Source: an uncultured Chloroflexota bacterium (GTDB lineage: Bacteria > Chloroflexota > UBA4733). From it: a stretch of DNA of 64,000 nucleotides. Shown here piece by piece: positions 8,236-16,238 of this stretch. The notes beneath the pieces were generated by a model. It did no database searches, was not told the DNA's origin, and worked only from the letters and a program-made list of their open reading frames with translations. A program made the translations under genes and the position numbers. Position 1 is the stretch's first letter. Each line of letters starts with the position of its first letter. The stretch covers positions 7,910-71,909 of the forward strand of contig CALBSQ010000285.1 of the NCBI GenBank assembly GCA_937967325.1, written 5' to 3'.

Positions 8236-8475
8236 CTAGGGAATGCTGTACCCGCCGCACGCGCTACAGCGAAAGACCAGTCCCGGCAGGCGGTCGAGTC
8301 GACAGCCCTCGAGCAAGGACGCCTGGCAGGTGGCGCAGTCGTGCGCGACGTCGCTCTCCTCCCGGCGCAGGAGGACGGTGCCTTCCTGCTCGGCGCTGGG
8401 CTCCAAGAGCTGGTGCCGGGCGCGGTCCGCCTGGGGAAATCCGTGCAGACGCACGTGCTCGCGGATCAGCGGCAT
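8236..8475 (-). CDS. Small zinc-ribbon protein, 79 aa
   Basis: The C-terminal half holds two CxxC knuckles (CATCQASLLEGC and CSACGGYSIP), the pattern of a zinc ribbon; the N-terminal half is charged and featureless. Its ATG overlaps the stop of the GYD-domain gene by 10 nt (8466-8475), so it is probably translated by coupling. No specific family is recognised. A metal-binding or nucleic-acid-binding accessory role is a guess. Confidence 0.65.
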   Translation of the reverse strand: MPLIREHVRLHGFPQADRARHQLLEPSAEQEGTVLLRREESDVAHDCATCQASLLEGCRLDRLPGLVFRCSACGGYSIP

Positions 8476-8846
8476 AGCAGCACCCGCTCGGTGGTGGCGG
8501 CGCCGTTGCCGATCGACCCGGCGTCGTGGCCGTCCGCGGTGGAACTGAACACCCGCCGCACCGCATCCTGCGGCTGCTCGCCCGATTGCAGGGGGATTGT
8601 CTGGAACCCTCGCCCCGGGCTTACCGCGTGGATGATCGTCGCCGCGGCGTCGGCGGTCGCCTCGTCCGCGGCATCGTAGAGCGCCACTCCGTCGTAGGCG
8701 CCGCCATAGGCCTGAAACAGATCGACGAGCTGGACACCGGCCCGGTCGAGCCGTTCACCCAGGGCATGGCCACGATCCTTAGGGTCGGGCGCGAGCTCCG
8801 CCCAGGCGGCGGGCACAAACCCGAACAGCGTCATGTATTGCGGCAT
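8466..8846 (-). CDS. GYD-domain protein
   Basis: A 126-residue protein starting MPQYMTLFGFVPAAWAEL. The first 90 residues fit the GYD superfamily, a small ferredoxin-like alpha/beta fold: an N-terminal YMTLFGF strand, the central FQAYGGAYDGVALYDAADE (the G-x-YD signature) and a closing SPGRGFQTIPL. I chose ATG 8846 over the longer frame to 8984 because GGGAGG lies 8 nt upstream and homology begins there. GYD proteins are of unknown biochemical function. The C-terminal 35 residues are extra and probably disordered. Confidence 0.8.
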   Translation of the reverse strand: MPQYMTLFGFVPAAWAELAPDPKDRGHALGERLDRAGVQLVDLFQAYGGAYDGVALYDAADEATADAAATIIHAVSPGRGFQTIPLQSGEQPQDAVRRVFSSTADGHDAGSIGNGAATTERVLLCR

Positions 8847-8995
8847 TGCCGTGTCCTCCCTTGACGATCGTTCCGGCGCCGCCGCGCAGGCAACAAGCTT
8901 TGCCTGCGATGCGACGTCGCCACCATCCGCGCCCTGGCGGCGCGGCATCATTGGTCCCATCCCTGGCGAATCCCTAACCGGCATCTGCTCGTGGG

Positions 8996-10351
8996 CTACA
9001 GCGTGGACGTATCCAGGACGGCCTGCGCCGCCCGCTGCATCACCGCCATCGTGGTGGGGGCGTCCTGCGCGCCGCTCCAGAGCGGCTCCGCGGCTTGTTG
9101 CATGGCAGCCTGTACCGCGGCGCTGGCGGGGCTCTGAAGGAAGGCTGGCGTATGTGCCAGCGCCACGAGCTCATTGGTCCGCCCGCGCCACTTCAACGCC
9201 TCGTCGGCGCCGAGGTTGTTGGCGACCGCCGGGATGCAGGCGATCGCCGCCCCAGCAGACCCCGGCTGAACGAACGCTTGTCCCGCCGGACCCGAGTGAA
9301 ACTTGATGTAGTCCCAGGCAGCCTCCTGCTGCCGCGCAGCCGCCGGCAACAACAGGAGTGTGGCGTCGAAGTAGCCGAAAGTCTGTCCCACGGCGCTTGG
9401 TCCCCCCGGCACCGGCCACTGGTGGAGCGTGAAGTTGGGGGTAATCGCCAGGATGGTAGACGGGATTTCCCCTACGTCCATCAACCCCATGGCGAGCTGA
9501 TCCACCGCCAGGGCCTCGCCCGGGCCGGCCACGTAGGGTTTCCGGTAGGCGCTAATCCAATCCACGCCGCCCACTACCTGGAGCTGCCGGGCGACCCAGT
9601 CCAGGGCCTCGACGCCTGCCGGCGTGGCGAAGGCGACCTTCGTCCCTTCCGCATTGAGCAGGGGGACGCCATTGGCCTGCAGCCAACCGGCCGAGTCGGC
9701 CGGCCATCCCCAGGTCGGGACAAAGCCGGCTCGGGTCCGCCCCTTGGTCACCATCTTCAGCGATTGCTCATTCAGTAGGGCGAGGTCCTCCCAGGATGTT
9801 GGCGCGTGGGTCGGGTCGAGTCCCAGCTCATTGAGCACCAGGTCATTCTGGTAGAGCGACGCGAGAACCAGATGTTCGGGCATGCCGTAGGTCGCCTGCT
9901 GGTACCGCATCGCGATCCGCGCTGCCTGGTAGTACTGGGCCGGGTCGACGCGGTCTCGGGCGAGGTAGGCATCGAGCTGAGCAAATGTCTGACGTGCCGC
10001 TCCCTTTATGAGGGTGGTCGCCGCGTCTATGACCACGTCCGGCGGCGTACCGGCAGCGACGGCGACCAGGAGCTTGTCCCAGCCGTTGGTGTAGCTGACG
10101 TCGGCCGACCAGGTGGGATGGGCGGTGGCGTAGGCGGCCACCGCCTGATCGACAGCAGGGTTCTTGCTGCCGCCTGACCACCAGATCTGCAGATGAGTCC
10201 CGCCCTTCCGGCCCAGCGTGACGGGCGCCGATGCATCCGGAGCGGGCGGATAACCACAGGTGGATAGTAAGGGCAGGCCGGCGAGCAGGCCGAGGCCGCG
10301 GAGCAAGAACTGACGCCGGGCGGGTGTAGGGCGCGTCGCGGGCGAGGACAT
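8996..10351 (-). CDS. ABC-transporter sugar-binding lipoprotein (family 1)
   Basis: A 451-residue extracellular solute-binding protein. The leader has a twin-arginine-like ARRQFLLRGLGLLAGLPLL followed by a lipobox-like LSTC, so it is probably exported folded and lipidated. The body has family-1 features (LQIWWSGGSKNPAVDQAVAAY, TPPDVVIDAAT, and a C-terminal AAWDYIKFHSGPAGQAFVQ). The start is ATG 10351, preceded by GGAAGGAGG; the open frame further upstream overlaps the divergent regulator and is not coding. No permease or ATPase is adjacent. Control by the divergent FadR-type regulator through the shared promoter is likely. The substrate is unknown, probably a sugar or sugar acid. Confidence 0.88.
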   Translation of the reverse strand: MSSPATRPTPARRQFLLRGLGLLAGLPLLSTCGYPPAPDASAPVTLGRKGGTHLQIWWSGGSKNPAVDQAVAAYATAHPTWSADVSYTNGWDKLLVAVAAGTPPDVVIDAATTLIKGAARQTFAQLDAYLARDRVDPAQYYQAARIAMRYQQATYGMPEHLVLASLYQNDLVLNELGLDPTHAPTSWEDLALLNEQSLKMVTKGRTRAGFVPTWGWPADSAGWLQANGVPLLNAEGTKVAFATPAGVEALDWVARQLQVVGGVDWISAYRKPYVAGPGEALAVDQLAMGLMDVGEIPSTILAITPNFTLHQWPVPGGPSAVGQTFGYFDATLLLLPAAARQQEAAWDYIKFHSGPAGQAFVQPGSAGAAIACIPAVANNLGADEALKWRGRTNELVALAHTPAFLQSPASAAVQAAMQQAAEPLWSGAQDAPTTMAVMQRAAQAVLDTSTL

Positions 10352-10370
10352 GGCGGCCTCCTTCCGATCC

Positions 10371-10439
10371 TTTGCTAATCTCTCAGTATATGGTATGGTG
10401 AGCAGATTAGCAAATAATCTGATGGACTGACCAAACCAT
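10371..10439. promoter_or_regulatory. Divergent promoter with two nested inverted repeats (regulator operator)
   Basis: On the minus strand TTGCTA (10408-10413) and TATACT (10385-10390) are 17 nt apart, a good sigma-70 promoter for the sugar-binding gene. Two inverted repeats overlap it: TTTGCTAATCT (10371-10381) with AGATTAGCAAA (10404-10414), and ATGGTATGGT (10390-10399) with ACCAAACCAT (10430-10439, one mismatch). The TGGT/ACCA arms resemble sites used by FadR-type GntR regulators, so this is a candidate operator for the gene starting at 10463. Confidence 0.65.
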
Positions 10440-10462
10440 CGGACAGTGACGAAAGGATACCC

Positions 10463-11221
10463 ATGGGGCAATTGCAACCCGTCCGGCCGGTCACCGTCTT
10501 CGACGCCGTCTACGACCAGCTCTACGCCTTGCTCTCGGGGGACACCTTCGCGCCCGGCGCCCGCCTGCCGTCGGAGCGGGAGCTGGCCGAGCAACTGCGG
10601 GTGAGCCGACCCTCCGTGCGCGAGGCGCTCAAAGCCTTGCGCGTGCTTGGTCTGATCGAGGTGCGCGGTCGCTCCACCTACGTCAAGCGTCAACATGCCG
10701 CGCCGGAGACGGGCCGCCCGGCGATCACGCTGCCGCTGGCGGAGGTGGAGCTGCTGGAGATCCATGAGTTCCGGGAGGCCGTGGAAGGCCACATCGCCGA
10801 GCTCGCGGCCGAGCGGGCGGTCGCCCACGACACCGCGGCGCTGGAGCGCGTCCTGGCGGTGATGCAGGAGGAGTTCTCGCGGGACGTGGAGGCCTTCCTG
10901 GCGGCGGACCGGGAGTTCCACCGGACGCTGGCGCGCGCCGCGGCGAACCGCCTGCTCCTGGCCGCCCACACTCAGATCTACGAGCAGGCGCTGCTCCAGC
11001 CGCGGCTGCAATCGGCGGCGCTCCACAGCGCCGCGGTCACCGGTGCGCTGGAGCACATGCTGGAGGCGCATCGCCAGATGCTGGAGGCCGTGCGCCAGCG
11101 GGACGGCGCGAAGGCGCGCCGGCTGATGCAGGGCCACCTTGCCCAACTGCGGCAGGACATCCTCGCCAGTGCGACGGTTGCCACGGAAGAGAACGGTCAG
11201 GCGAGTGCCGCCATGGAGTAG
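10463..11221 (+). CDS. FadR-subfamily GntR transcriptional regulator
   Basis: A 252-residue regulator. The N-terminal winged helix is a classic GntR type (PGARLPSERELAEQLRVSRP, SVREALKALRVLGLIEVRGR), followed from about residue 85 by an all-helical FCD ligand-binding domain (LLEIHEFREAVEGHIAELAA, EFHRTLARAAANRLL, EAHRQMLEAVRQRD). FCD domains usually bind a carboxylate or sugar acid, often with a metal held by Asp/His residues. It is divergent from the sugar-binding lipoprotein, and the intergenic palindromes suggest local control and autoregulation. GAAAGGA precedes the ATG at normal spacing. Confidence 0.93.
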   Translation: MGQLQPVRPVTVFDAVYDQLYALLSGDTFAPGARLPSERELAEQLRVSRPSVREALKALRVLGLIEVRGRSTYVKRQHAAPETGRPAITLPLAEVELLEIHEFREAVEGHIAELAAERAVAHDTAALERVLAVMQEEFSRDVEAFLAADREFHRTLARAAANRLLLAAHTQIYEQALLQPRLQSAALHSAAVTGALEHMLEAHRQMLEAVRQRDGAKARRLMQGHLAQLRQDILASATVATEENGQASAAME

Positions 11222-11398
11222 CGGAGCGGGCGAAGGGCGTCGTTGACGGGGATGCAGGCGGTGACGGGGCCGCATCGCCAGCATCTCCCGCGGTTGCTGG
11301 CGCCGGGTGGTCGACGGCATGATCATTGGAGTTGTCGCGCACCTGCGCGGTGCGGACTGAAGCCGATCACCCGGCGAGGCCGGCGCGTCTCGACACGC

Positions 11399-11860
11399 CT
11401 AGGCGCTGGCTGGGGCCATCCGGATCCCCTGGGCGGCTGGGGACTTCGTGGCAAGGTACCACAGTAGCCGTTGGACCAGGCGCACGCGCACGGCGGCCAG
11501 CATTCGATAGTGATTGGTGTTCCGTTCGATTCCCAGCGCCCGTGCCGTCTCGGCCGTGGCTCCGCCGCGGCTCAGGACAGCGAAGTCCGCGCGATCGTGG
11601 CGGTACCCAGGGTACGTCCGCGTCGCCAGTTCGGCAGCCAACGCCGCCAATGCCTCGTCGAGAGCTTCCTGCAGCGCCAGTCCCCCGGCGTCCTCACGGC
11701 CGGCGAACTGCCCCACCGCCCGGTGTTGCACCGCTCGCAGGCGCACTAGCGGACTGGCCGCCAGCGCTCGGGAATCCTGTCGGAGCCGCAGCGCGGTGAC
11801 GACATCCCGAGGTTGCAGCACGTCGCCGGGCGCGTGCTCTGGGCCGCTAACGGGAACCAT
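11399..11860 (-). CDS. Hypothetical protein with C-terminal HTH-like segment
   Basis: A 153-residue protein starting at ATG 11860, with GGGAGGGG just upstream. The N-terminal two thirds is helical and Leu/Ala/Arg-rich (DVVTALRLRQDSRALAASPL). The C-terminus has a sigma-region-4 or Fis-like helix-turn-helix (GGATAETARALGIERNTNHY) followed by a helix (RMLAAVRVRLVQRLLWYLA). I cannot assign a family. The HTH suggests DNA binding, possibly as a transcription factor. A GTG at 11875 in the same frame is a less likely start. Confidence 0.6.
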   Translation of the reverse strand: MVPVSGPEHAPGDVLQPRDVVTALRLRQDSRALAASPLVRLRAVQHRAVGQFAGREDAGGLALQEALDEALAALAAELATRTYPGYRHDRADFAVLSRGGATAETARALGIERNTNHYRMLAAVRVRLVQRLLWYLATKSPAAQGIRMAPASA

Positions 11861-12192
11861 TTCGGCCCCTCCCACCGCTGGCGCCGCGCTGATGGAACCG
11901 TCCGCGACGTCGCGGAGTGCGTCCTACCGCGGACGTCTGGTGTCCGTGCTTCGTCGAACAGGCCGCCATTGCCAAGTCGGACGGCGGCTACTGCCACATC
12001 GCAGGCATGGCATACCGTTTGCAAATTAGATGCAGATGAGAAGGGCGCCGTGCATTCGCGCACCAAACGGCTGTTCTGACCTGATCAGCTGGGGGGCGCC
12101 CGCCCCGCCGAGCTACCTGAGTAGGGCGAGCGCCTCCTCAGGGAGCTCGACTGCCGTAAATGCCATTGGTGTAGCCCTTCGACACAGGAGGG
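11861..12192. other. Intergenic stretch, no gene seen
   Basis: Between the hypothetical gene and the tRNA I find no frame with both a ribosome-binding site and recognisable protein character. The only notable sequences are a short AT-richer patch around 12010-12035 (TTTGCAAATTAGATGC) that could hold the leftward gene's promoter, and mild GC-rich hairpin potential near 12090-12110. Confidence 0.5.
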
Positions 12193-12264
12193 AGCCGACG
12201 GTCAGATTCGAACTGACGACTTGCTGTTTACGAAACAGCCGCTCTACCCCTGAGCTACGCCGGC
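12193..12264 (-). tRNA. tRNA-Thr (anticodon CGU)
   Basis: The complement folds as a full cloverleaf: acceptor GCCGGCG paired with CGTCGGC (one G-U), D-arm GCTC...GAGC, anticodon stem GCTGT/ACAGC with loop TTCGTAA, and T-arm GTCAG/CTGAC with loop TTCGAAT. The anticodon CGU reads ACG (Thr). The 72-nt gene ends in discriminator U; the 3' CCA is not encoded (CCC follows). Confidence 0.95.
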
Positions 12265-12434
12265 AAAGTAGCAGCAGTGTACCACGAGGGGGCTGGCGGC
12301 AGCCGGGAGCATCGCCGTGAAGGCTGCATCCTTCGGTAACGCTACCCTATACTCTGTCGCGGTGATCAAGAGCCGCGGTTGGCTGGTCCGTTCGCCGAGG
12401 CGAGCAGTGGATGAGACGTATGGGGGAATTAGCA

Positions 12435-13163
12435 ATGGCACTCGAAGGTCAGGTGGCGCTGGTGACTGGGGCGTCCAGCGGCATCGGGAGAGCTGCCGCG
12501 GTGGCGTTCGCACGGGAGCGCGTACCTGTCGCGCTGGTCAGCCGGCGCGTCGCGGAGCTGGAGCAGCTTGCGGCTGAGGTTGCCGCCGCGGGCGGGCAGG
12601 CGATCGTCGCCCCCGCGGACGTAAGCCAGCCGGAGCAGGTGCAGACGGCGGTGGCCCGCACGTTGGAGCGCTTCGGGCGTCTGGACATCCTGGTCAATAA
12701 CGCCGGGATCAACAGCAAGCAGCGCCACTTTGCCGACATGGCGCAGGCCGACTGGGACCGGGTGATCGCCATCGACCTCGACGCCTGCTACTACTGCATC
12801 CAGGCCGTCCTGCCGGCTATGCGCAGCCAGGGACAGGGGACCATCGTCAACGTCTCGTCCAATGCCGGGCGACACGCGTCCCTCATATCCGGTGTCGCCT
12901 ATAGCGCGGCCAAGGCGGGTGTGATCGCGCTATCGAACTGCGTCAACCTGGAAGAGTGGCGCCACGGCATCCGCGCCTGCGCGCTGGAACCCGGCGAGGT
13001 GGACACCCCGATCGTGATGGACCGGCCGGTGCCCCCGACCGATGAGCATCGGGCCACGATGTTGCTGCCTGAGGATATCGCCGAGGCCATCCTGTTCGTG
13101 TGCAGCTTGCCCTGGCGGGCGTCGGTCGAGGAGCTCTCCATGCGGCCGCGCATCCGCCGCTAG
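12435..13163 (+). CDS. SDR-family NAD(P)-dependent oxidoreductase
   Basis: A 242-residue classical short-chain dehydrogenase. The cofactor motif TGASSGIG is near the N-terminus, NNAG lies in ILVNNAGINSKQ, the catalytic Ser is in VNVSSNAGRHASLISG, and YSAAK supplies Tyr and Lys. I start at ATG 12435 because GGGGGA lies 7 nt upstream; ATGs at 12411 and 12420 lack one. The C-terminus (SVEELSMRPRIRR) resembles 3-ketoacyl-reductase-like or sepiapterin-like SDRs. The substrate cannot be told. A TATACT hexamer at 12348-12353 may be its -10. Confidence 0.9.
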   Translation: MALEGQVALVTGASSGIGRAAAVAFARERVPVALVSRRVAELEQLAAEVAAAGGQAIVAPADVSQPEQVQTAVARTLERFGRLDILVNNAGINSKQRHFADMAQADWDRVIAIDLDACYYCIQAVLPAMRSQGQGTIVNVSSNAGRHASLISGVAYSAAKAGVIALSNCVNLEEWRHGIRACALEPGEVDTPIVMDRPVPPTDEHRATMLLPEDIAEAILFVCSLPWRASVEELSMRPRIRR

Positions 13164-13306
13164 TGGACCAGTGGTCGTGCGGCAAATCATTCCGACCCGG
13201 ACGGTCGATGCTGTTTCGCCTACAGCTTTCCGCCTGCGGTACTATTTAACGATACAAAGTCAACAATAGCTGGCGAGGCCGCTCTGCCAGGGTCGCGAGG
13301 GAGTCT

Positions 13307-14557
13307 TTGAGCGTTAGCGTTGAGGCGGCGCCGCGCGGCGCCGCACTGGGATGGCACGCGCCGCCCGCGGTCGTGGTGAAGGTCGCGGCGGTTCTGGTGG
13401 CCGTCGCCCTTCTCGTGGTGATTACGGCGGCTGATGCGGGCGCCGGTCTTTTCTTCGCCTTCGGGCTCGGTTTCGGCGTCATCTTGCAGCGGAGCCGGCT
13501 CTGCTTCGCGTCCGCCTTCCGCGATCTCTTCCTGCTGCGTGACGGCCGGACCATGCGGGCGATACTGGTCGGGATTGGGCTGGCGACGCTCGGCTTCGCG
13601 CTCCTGATGTCCAGGAGTGTGCCGGACCCCACGGCCGGAGCGTTACCAAACCAGGCGCACGTCATTCCAGTCGGCTGGTACGTCGTCGTGGGTGGCTTGA
13701 GCTTCGGCGTCGGAATGGTCGTCGCCGGCGGGTGCGTCTCGGGCACGCTCTACCGTATCGGCGAGGGCTATGTCGCGTCGCTGGTCACACTGGCGGGCAT
13801 CCTGATCGGTCTGGAGTTGGCGGCGCATACCTGGAACTGGTGGTGGCAGGCGGAAATCTCGTCCGCGCCGGTGGTATGGCTGCCGGGTTTCCTCGGCTAC
13901 GCGGGCGCCGTCGCGCTGACCGTCGCGCTGCTCGCGGGAGCCTATGTGCTCACCCTCTGGCGCGAGAGCGGTCGCGGCCCGCGGATACCGCTCCGCCAGA
14001 AGGCGGAGCTAGAACCGGCGAGCGTGCGAGGCCAGGTGGGCCGTCTGTATCGACGATGGTTCGTCACCGGCTGGCCTATTGCCACCGGAGCTATCGCGCT
14101 GGCGGTATTGAACGTGTTCGCCTTCACCGCGGACCATCCCTTGGGCGTCACCGGCGAACTGGGAACTTGGGCGGAGCACCTGGCGAGCCTGGGAGGGCTT
14201 GGCGCCGGTGTGCTGCAAGGTGTCGACAAGCTGGCCGGCTGTAACCTTGCAGCCGGCAACGGCTCGACCTGGCTCACATCGAACTTCACGCTGGATGCCG
14301 GCCTGGTGTTCGGGGCATTCGTGGCGGCGGTGCTGGCCTCCGAGTTCAAGCTGCGCTTCCCGAGGCAGCACGTTCGCTATGGCCAGTCCGTCGCCGGCGG
14401 CGTGCTGATGGGCTACGGGGCCGGACTGGCCGCCGGCTGTACGATCGGGGCATTCTTCTCGGCCATTCCCTCGCTCGGATTGAATGGATGGCTGTTTGGC
14501 CTGAGTCTGCTCCTGGGCGCCGCTGGCGGCGTCCAGATCATCAAGCGTATACCCTGA
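13307..14557 (+). CDS. YeeE/YedE-family (TsuA-like) sulfur-compound transporter
   Basis: A 416-residue membrane protein with about ten hydrophobic segments and the family's Cys-bearing motifs: RSRLCFASAF, GGCVSGTLYRIGEGY, LAGCNLAAGN and AAGCTIGAFFSAIPSLGLNG. In characterised members these cysteines relay thiosulfate across the membrane. The gene appears to start at TTG 13307, with GAGGGAG just upstream. The TusA-like protein gene follows 16 nt after its stop. Such transporter-TusA pairs are a known arrangement and imply delivery of imported sulfane sulfur to a carrier protein. Confidence 0.9.
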   Translation: MSVSVEAAPRGAALGWHAPPAVVVKVAAVLVAVALLVVITAADAGAGLFFAFGLGFGVILQRSRLCFASAFRDLFLLRDGRTMRAILVGIGLATLGFALLMSRSVPDPTAGALPNQAHVIPVGWYVVVGGLSFGVGMVVAGGCVSGTLYRIGEGYVASLVTLAGILIGLELAAHTWNWWWQAEISSAPVVWLPGFLGYAGAVALTVALLAGAYVLTLWRESGRGPRIPLRQKAELEPASVRGQVGRLYRRWFVTGWPIATGAIALAVLNVFAFTADHPLGVTGELGTWAEHLASLGGLGAGVLQGVDKLAGCNLAAGNGSTWLTSNFTLDAGLVFGAFVAAVLASEFKLRFPRQHVRYGQSVAGGVLMGYGAGLAAGCTIGAFFSAIPSLGLNGWLFGLSLLLGAAGGVQIIKRIP

Positions 14558-14573
14558 CAGGAGAGAAAAACTG

Positions 14574-14942
14574 ATGGCGCGCGTATTGGACGTTCGCGGT
14601 GAAATCTGCCCGTACCCGATGATGAAGGCGGTCGAGCAGCTCAAGCAGCTCAAGGGCGACGAGTCGTTGGAGGTGCTCACGGACCACGCCCCGGCGTTGT
14701 CGACCATTCCCTGGGAAGCCGCCAAGCTCGGCTATGCCACGACCATCGAGGTGAACGGGCGGGCCGAGTGGCGACTCGGCCTGACGCGGGACGCCAGCGC
14801 CTCCCGCGACCCCAGCGCCGTGCTGGAGCGGCTCTCCGAGCGACTAGAGCAGCTCGGCGTTGCGGAGGGAACCTCACCCCCGGCCCCTCCCCTACGAAGG
14901 GAGGGGAGCTTGGATGGAAGAGGTGATCGCTTGTTCTGGTAG
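14574..14942 (+). CDS. TusA/SirA-family sulfur carrier with repeat-encoded C-terminal tail
   Basis: The first 80 residues are a TusA fold: VLDVRGEICPYPMMKAVEQL with the sulfur-carrying Cys in CPYP, then LEVLTDHAPALSTIPWEAAK and IEVNGRAEWRLGL. It probably accepts persulfide sulfur from the upstream transporter or a sulfurtransferase. The protein is 122 residues; the last 25 or so (from about TSPPAPPLRREG) are encoded inside the left arm and interior of the inverted repeat at 14865-15032. The natural stop was therefore probably displaced by the repeat. The core is intact. A ribosome-binding GAGAG lies before the ATG. Confidence 0.88.
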   Translation: MARVLDVRGEICPYPMMKAVEQLKQLKGDESLEVLTDHAPALSTIPWEAAKLGYATTIEVNGRAEWRLGLTRDASASRDPSAVLERLSERLEQLGVAEGTSPPAPPLRREGSLDGRGDRLFW

Positions 14943-15032
14943 CACCAGCGGTGGCTGCCGCCATGGGCGCCGATCGTCCCCCGTGAGGCTCCCCTCCCTT
15001 CGTAGGGGAGGGGCCGGGGGTGAGGTTCCCTC
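14865..15032. repeat. Perfect 45-bp inverted repeat between convergent genes
   Basis: Arms 14865-14909 and 14988-15032 are exact reverse complements around a 78-nt interior. Each arm contains the CACCCCCGGCCCCTCCCCTA core seen in other gaps. The left arm lies within the TusA-like coding frame, and the right arm ends inside the stop codon of the converging GAF-protein gene. It resembles a MITE-like element that may double as a bidirectional terminator. Confidence 0.85.
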
Positions 15033-15615
15033 AGGCCTTGGACGCCTCTACGCCCAGGAGGGCATCGACCGTCTGATCGTAGTCGCGCTGGAGCTCTTCG
15101 TGAAGACGGGCGTTCTCGATGGCGATAGCGCCGAGGTCTCCGAGCGCGGACAGGAATTCGATCTCCTCCTGCTGGAACGCCCGGTGCTCGGCGGTATAGA
15201 CGCGCAGCACCCCGATACGCCGGCCGTGGGCCTCCAGCGGCACACAGAGCGCCGAGACGAGGCCTTCCTGCTCCGCCTGCTTGGGATACTGAAAGCGCGC
15301 GTCCTTCCGAACGTCCTCAACCCAGACCGGATGGCCTTCTAGTGTTTCCCGATCCAGCGGACTGTGCGCCAGATCTACTTTGCCCTTGTGCAGATACTGC
15401 TCGCTCAGCCCATAGGACATGCGGGGGGTCAGCGTCTGGCCATCGGGGAGGAGCAGCCGCAAGGTCGCGGCTTTGACGTCCATCGCCTCAGCCACATGGC
15501 GGACCAGGCGGCGGAGCACCTCTTCGGGGTCGAGGCTGGATGCGACTTCGTGCGCGGCGACGTAGAGCGCACGCCAATAGCTCCGGTCGTGGAGGCCGCT
15601 GGTGCTGTCAGTCAT
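15031..15615 (-). CDS. GAF-domain protein
   Basis: A 194-residue soluble protein that is essentially one GAF domain, entered by SLDPEEVLRRLVRHVAEAMD, with a core of ATLRLLLPDGQTLTPRMSYG, VSALCVPLEAHGRRIGVLRV and FLSALGDLGAIAIENARLHE. A short C-terminal helix follows (LQRDYDQTVDALLG). No kinase, cyclase or HTH output is attached, so it would act through a partner or as a ligand or redox sensor. It is divergent from the UspA gene at 15771, with overlapping TATACT/TATAGT elements between them (15672-15680). Confidence 0.85.
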   Translation of the reverse strand: MTDSTSGLHDRSYWRALYVAAHEVASSLDPEEVLRRLVRHVAEAMDVKAATLRLLLPDGQTLTPRMSYGLSEQYLHKGKVDLAHSPLDRETLEGHPVWVEDVRKDARFQYPKQAEQEGLVSALCVPLEAHGRRIGVLRVYTAEHRAFQQEEIEFLSALGDLGAIAIENARLHEELQRDYDQTVDALLGVEASKA

Positions 15616-15671
15616 GCTCCCCCTCGCTGGTGGGTCGCCGTCAGACGTGCGAGAACGTCCCCGGCGATGGC

Positions 15672-15680
15672 TATACTATA
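15672..15680. promoter_or_regulatory. Back-to-back -10 elements between GAF and UspA genes
   Basis: CTATACTATA reads as TATACT on the plus strand (15672-15677) and TATAGT on the minus strand (15675-15680). These could drive the rightward UspA island and the leftward GAF gene. No clear -35 is seen for either direction. Confidence 0.4.
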
Positions 15681-15770
15681 CCGCTGGATGGCGGGCGGAC
15701 GGGATACGGGGACGCAAGGTGGCGTTACCTAGAGGCCCGATCCCGCCATTGGAATAGTGGCGTAGGCACA

Positions 15771-16238
15771 GTGGACGTACTTCGGTCCTTGCGCCGCGGC
15801 CCGGCGCCGACCACGCCGGCTGAGATCACCCCCGGCCACGTGCTGGCGCCGATCAACGGCAATGTGGTCGATGAAACCGTGGTCCGCCTGGCCTGTACGC
15901 TGGCGCGCCGGCAGCAGGGCAAGGTGACGCTGCTGCACATCATTGAGGTTCCCCGCAGTTTGCCACTGGATGCGGAGCTGAACATTGAGGCTTCGCGGCG
16001 TATCCTGGACACGGCGGCCGAGGTGGCCGAGCAGATGGGGGTGCAGGCCGGTACGGAGATCATCCAGGCGCGAGACGCCGGAGCTACCATTGTGGAAGAG
16101 GCGCGCAATATGGGCGCGGGTCTCGTTCTGTTGGGGCTTCCACGTCTCCATCGGATGGGCGCGCCTAGTCTCGGGAGGACGGTGCCCTACGTCCTGCTCC
16201 ATGCCCATTGTCGGGTCGTCGTGGTACGCCCGGCATGA
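15771..16238 (+). CDS. Universal stress protein A family, stand-alone
   Basis: A 155-residue Usp domain: HVLAPINGNVVDETVVRLAC, KVTLLHIIEVPRSLPLDAEL, GATIVEEARNMGAGLVLLGL, and HCRVVVVRP as the last strand. The glycine-rich nucleotide loop is GLPRLHRMGAPSLGRT, which departs from the usual G-2x-G-9x-G-S/T, so ATP binding is uncertain. The VPRSLPLDAEL motif is shared with the second Usp protein at 20134, and I recall it from Usp domains attached to APC permeases. GTG 15771 gives a full-length domain; no strong ribosome-binding site is visible. Its stop overlaps the permease start (ATGA), so the two are coupled. Confidence 0.85.
   Translation: MDVLRSLRRGPAPTTPAEITPGHVLAPINGNVVDETVVRLACTLARRQQGKVTLLHIIEVPRSLPLDAELNIEASRRILDTAAEVAEQMGVQAGTEIIQARDAGATIVEEARNMGAGLVLLGLPRLHRMGAPSLGRTVPYVLLHAHCRVVVVRPA

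Noticed and set aside
10352..11326. N-terminal extension of the sugar-binding lipoprotein frame up to 11326
   Set aside because: The extension is antisense to the FadR-type regulator; the Tat/lipoprotein leader and GGAAGGAGG site mark the real start at 10351.
11746..12066. 106-codon minus-strand frame upstream of the HTH-like hypothetical gene
   Set aside because: It overlaps the supported gene in another frame and lacks a ribosome-binding site or recognisable features.
14865..15032. Inverted repeat considered as a CRISPR array
   Set aside because: There are only two arms in opposite orientation, with no direct repeats, spacers of constant length or cas genes in the window.
15540..15770. 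Longer start for the first Usp protein
   Set aside because: The extra residues are antisense to the GAF protein and unlike any Usp sequence; GTG 15771 gives the full domain.
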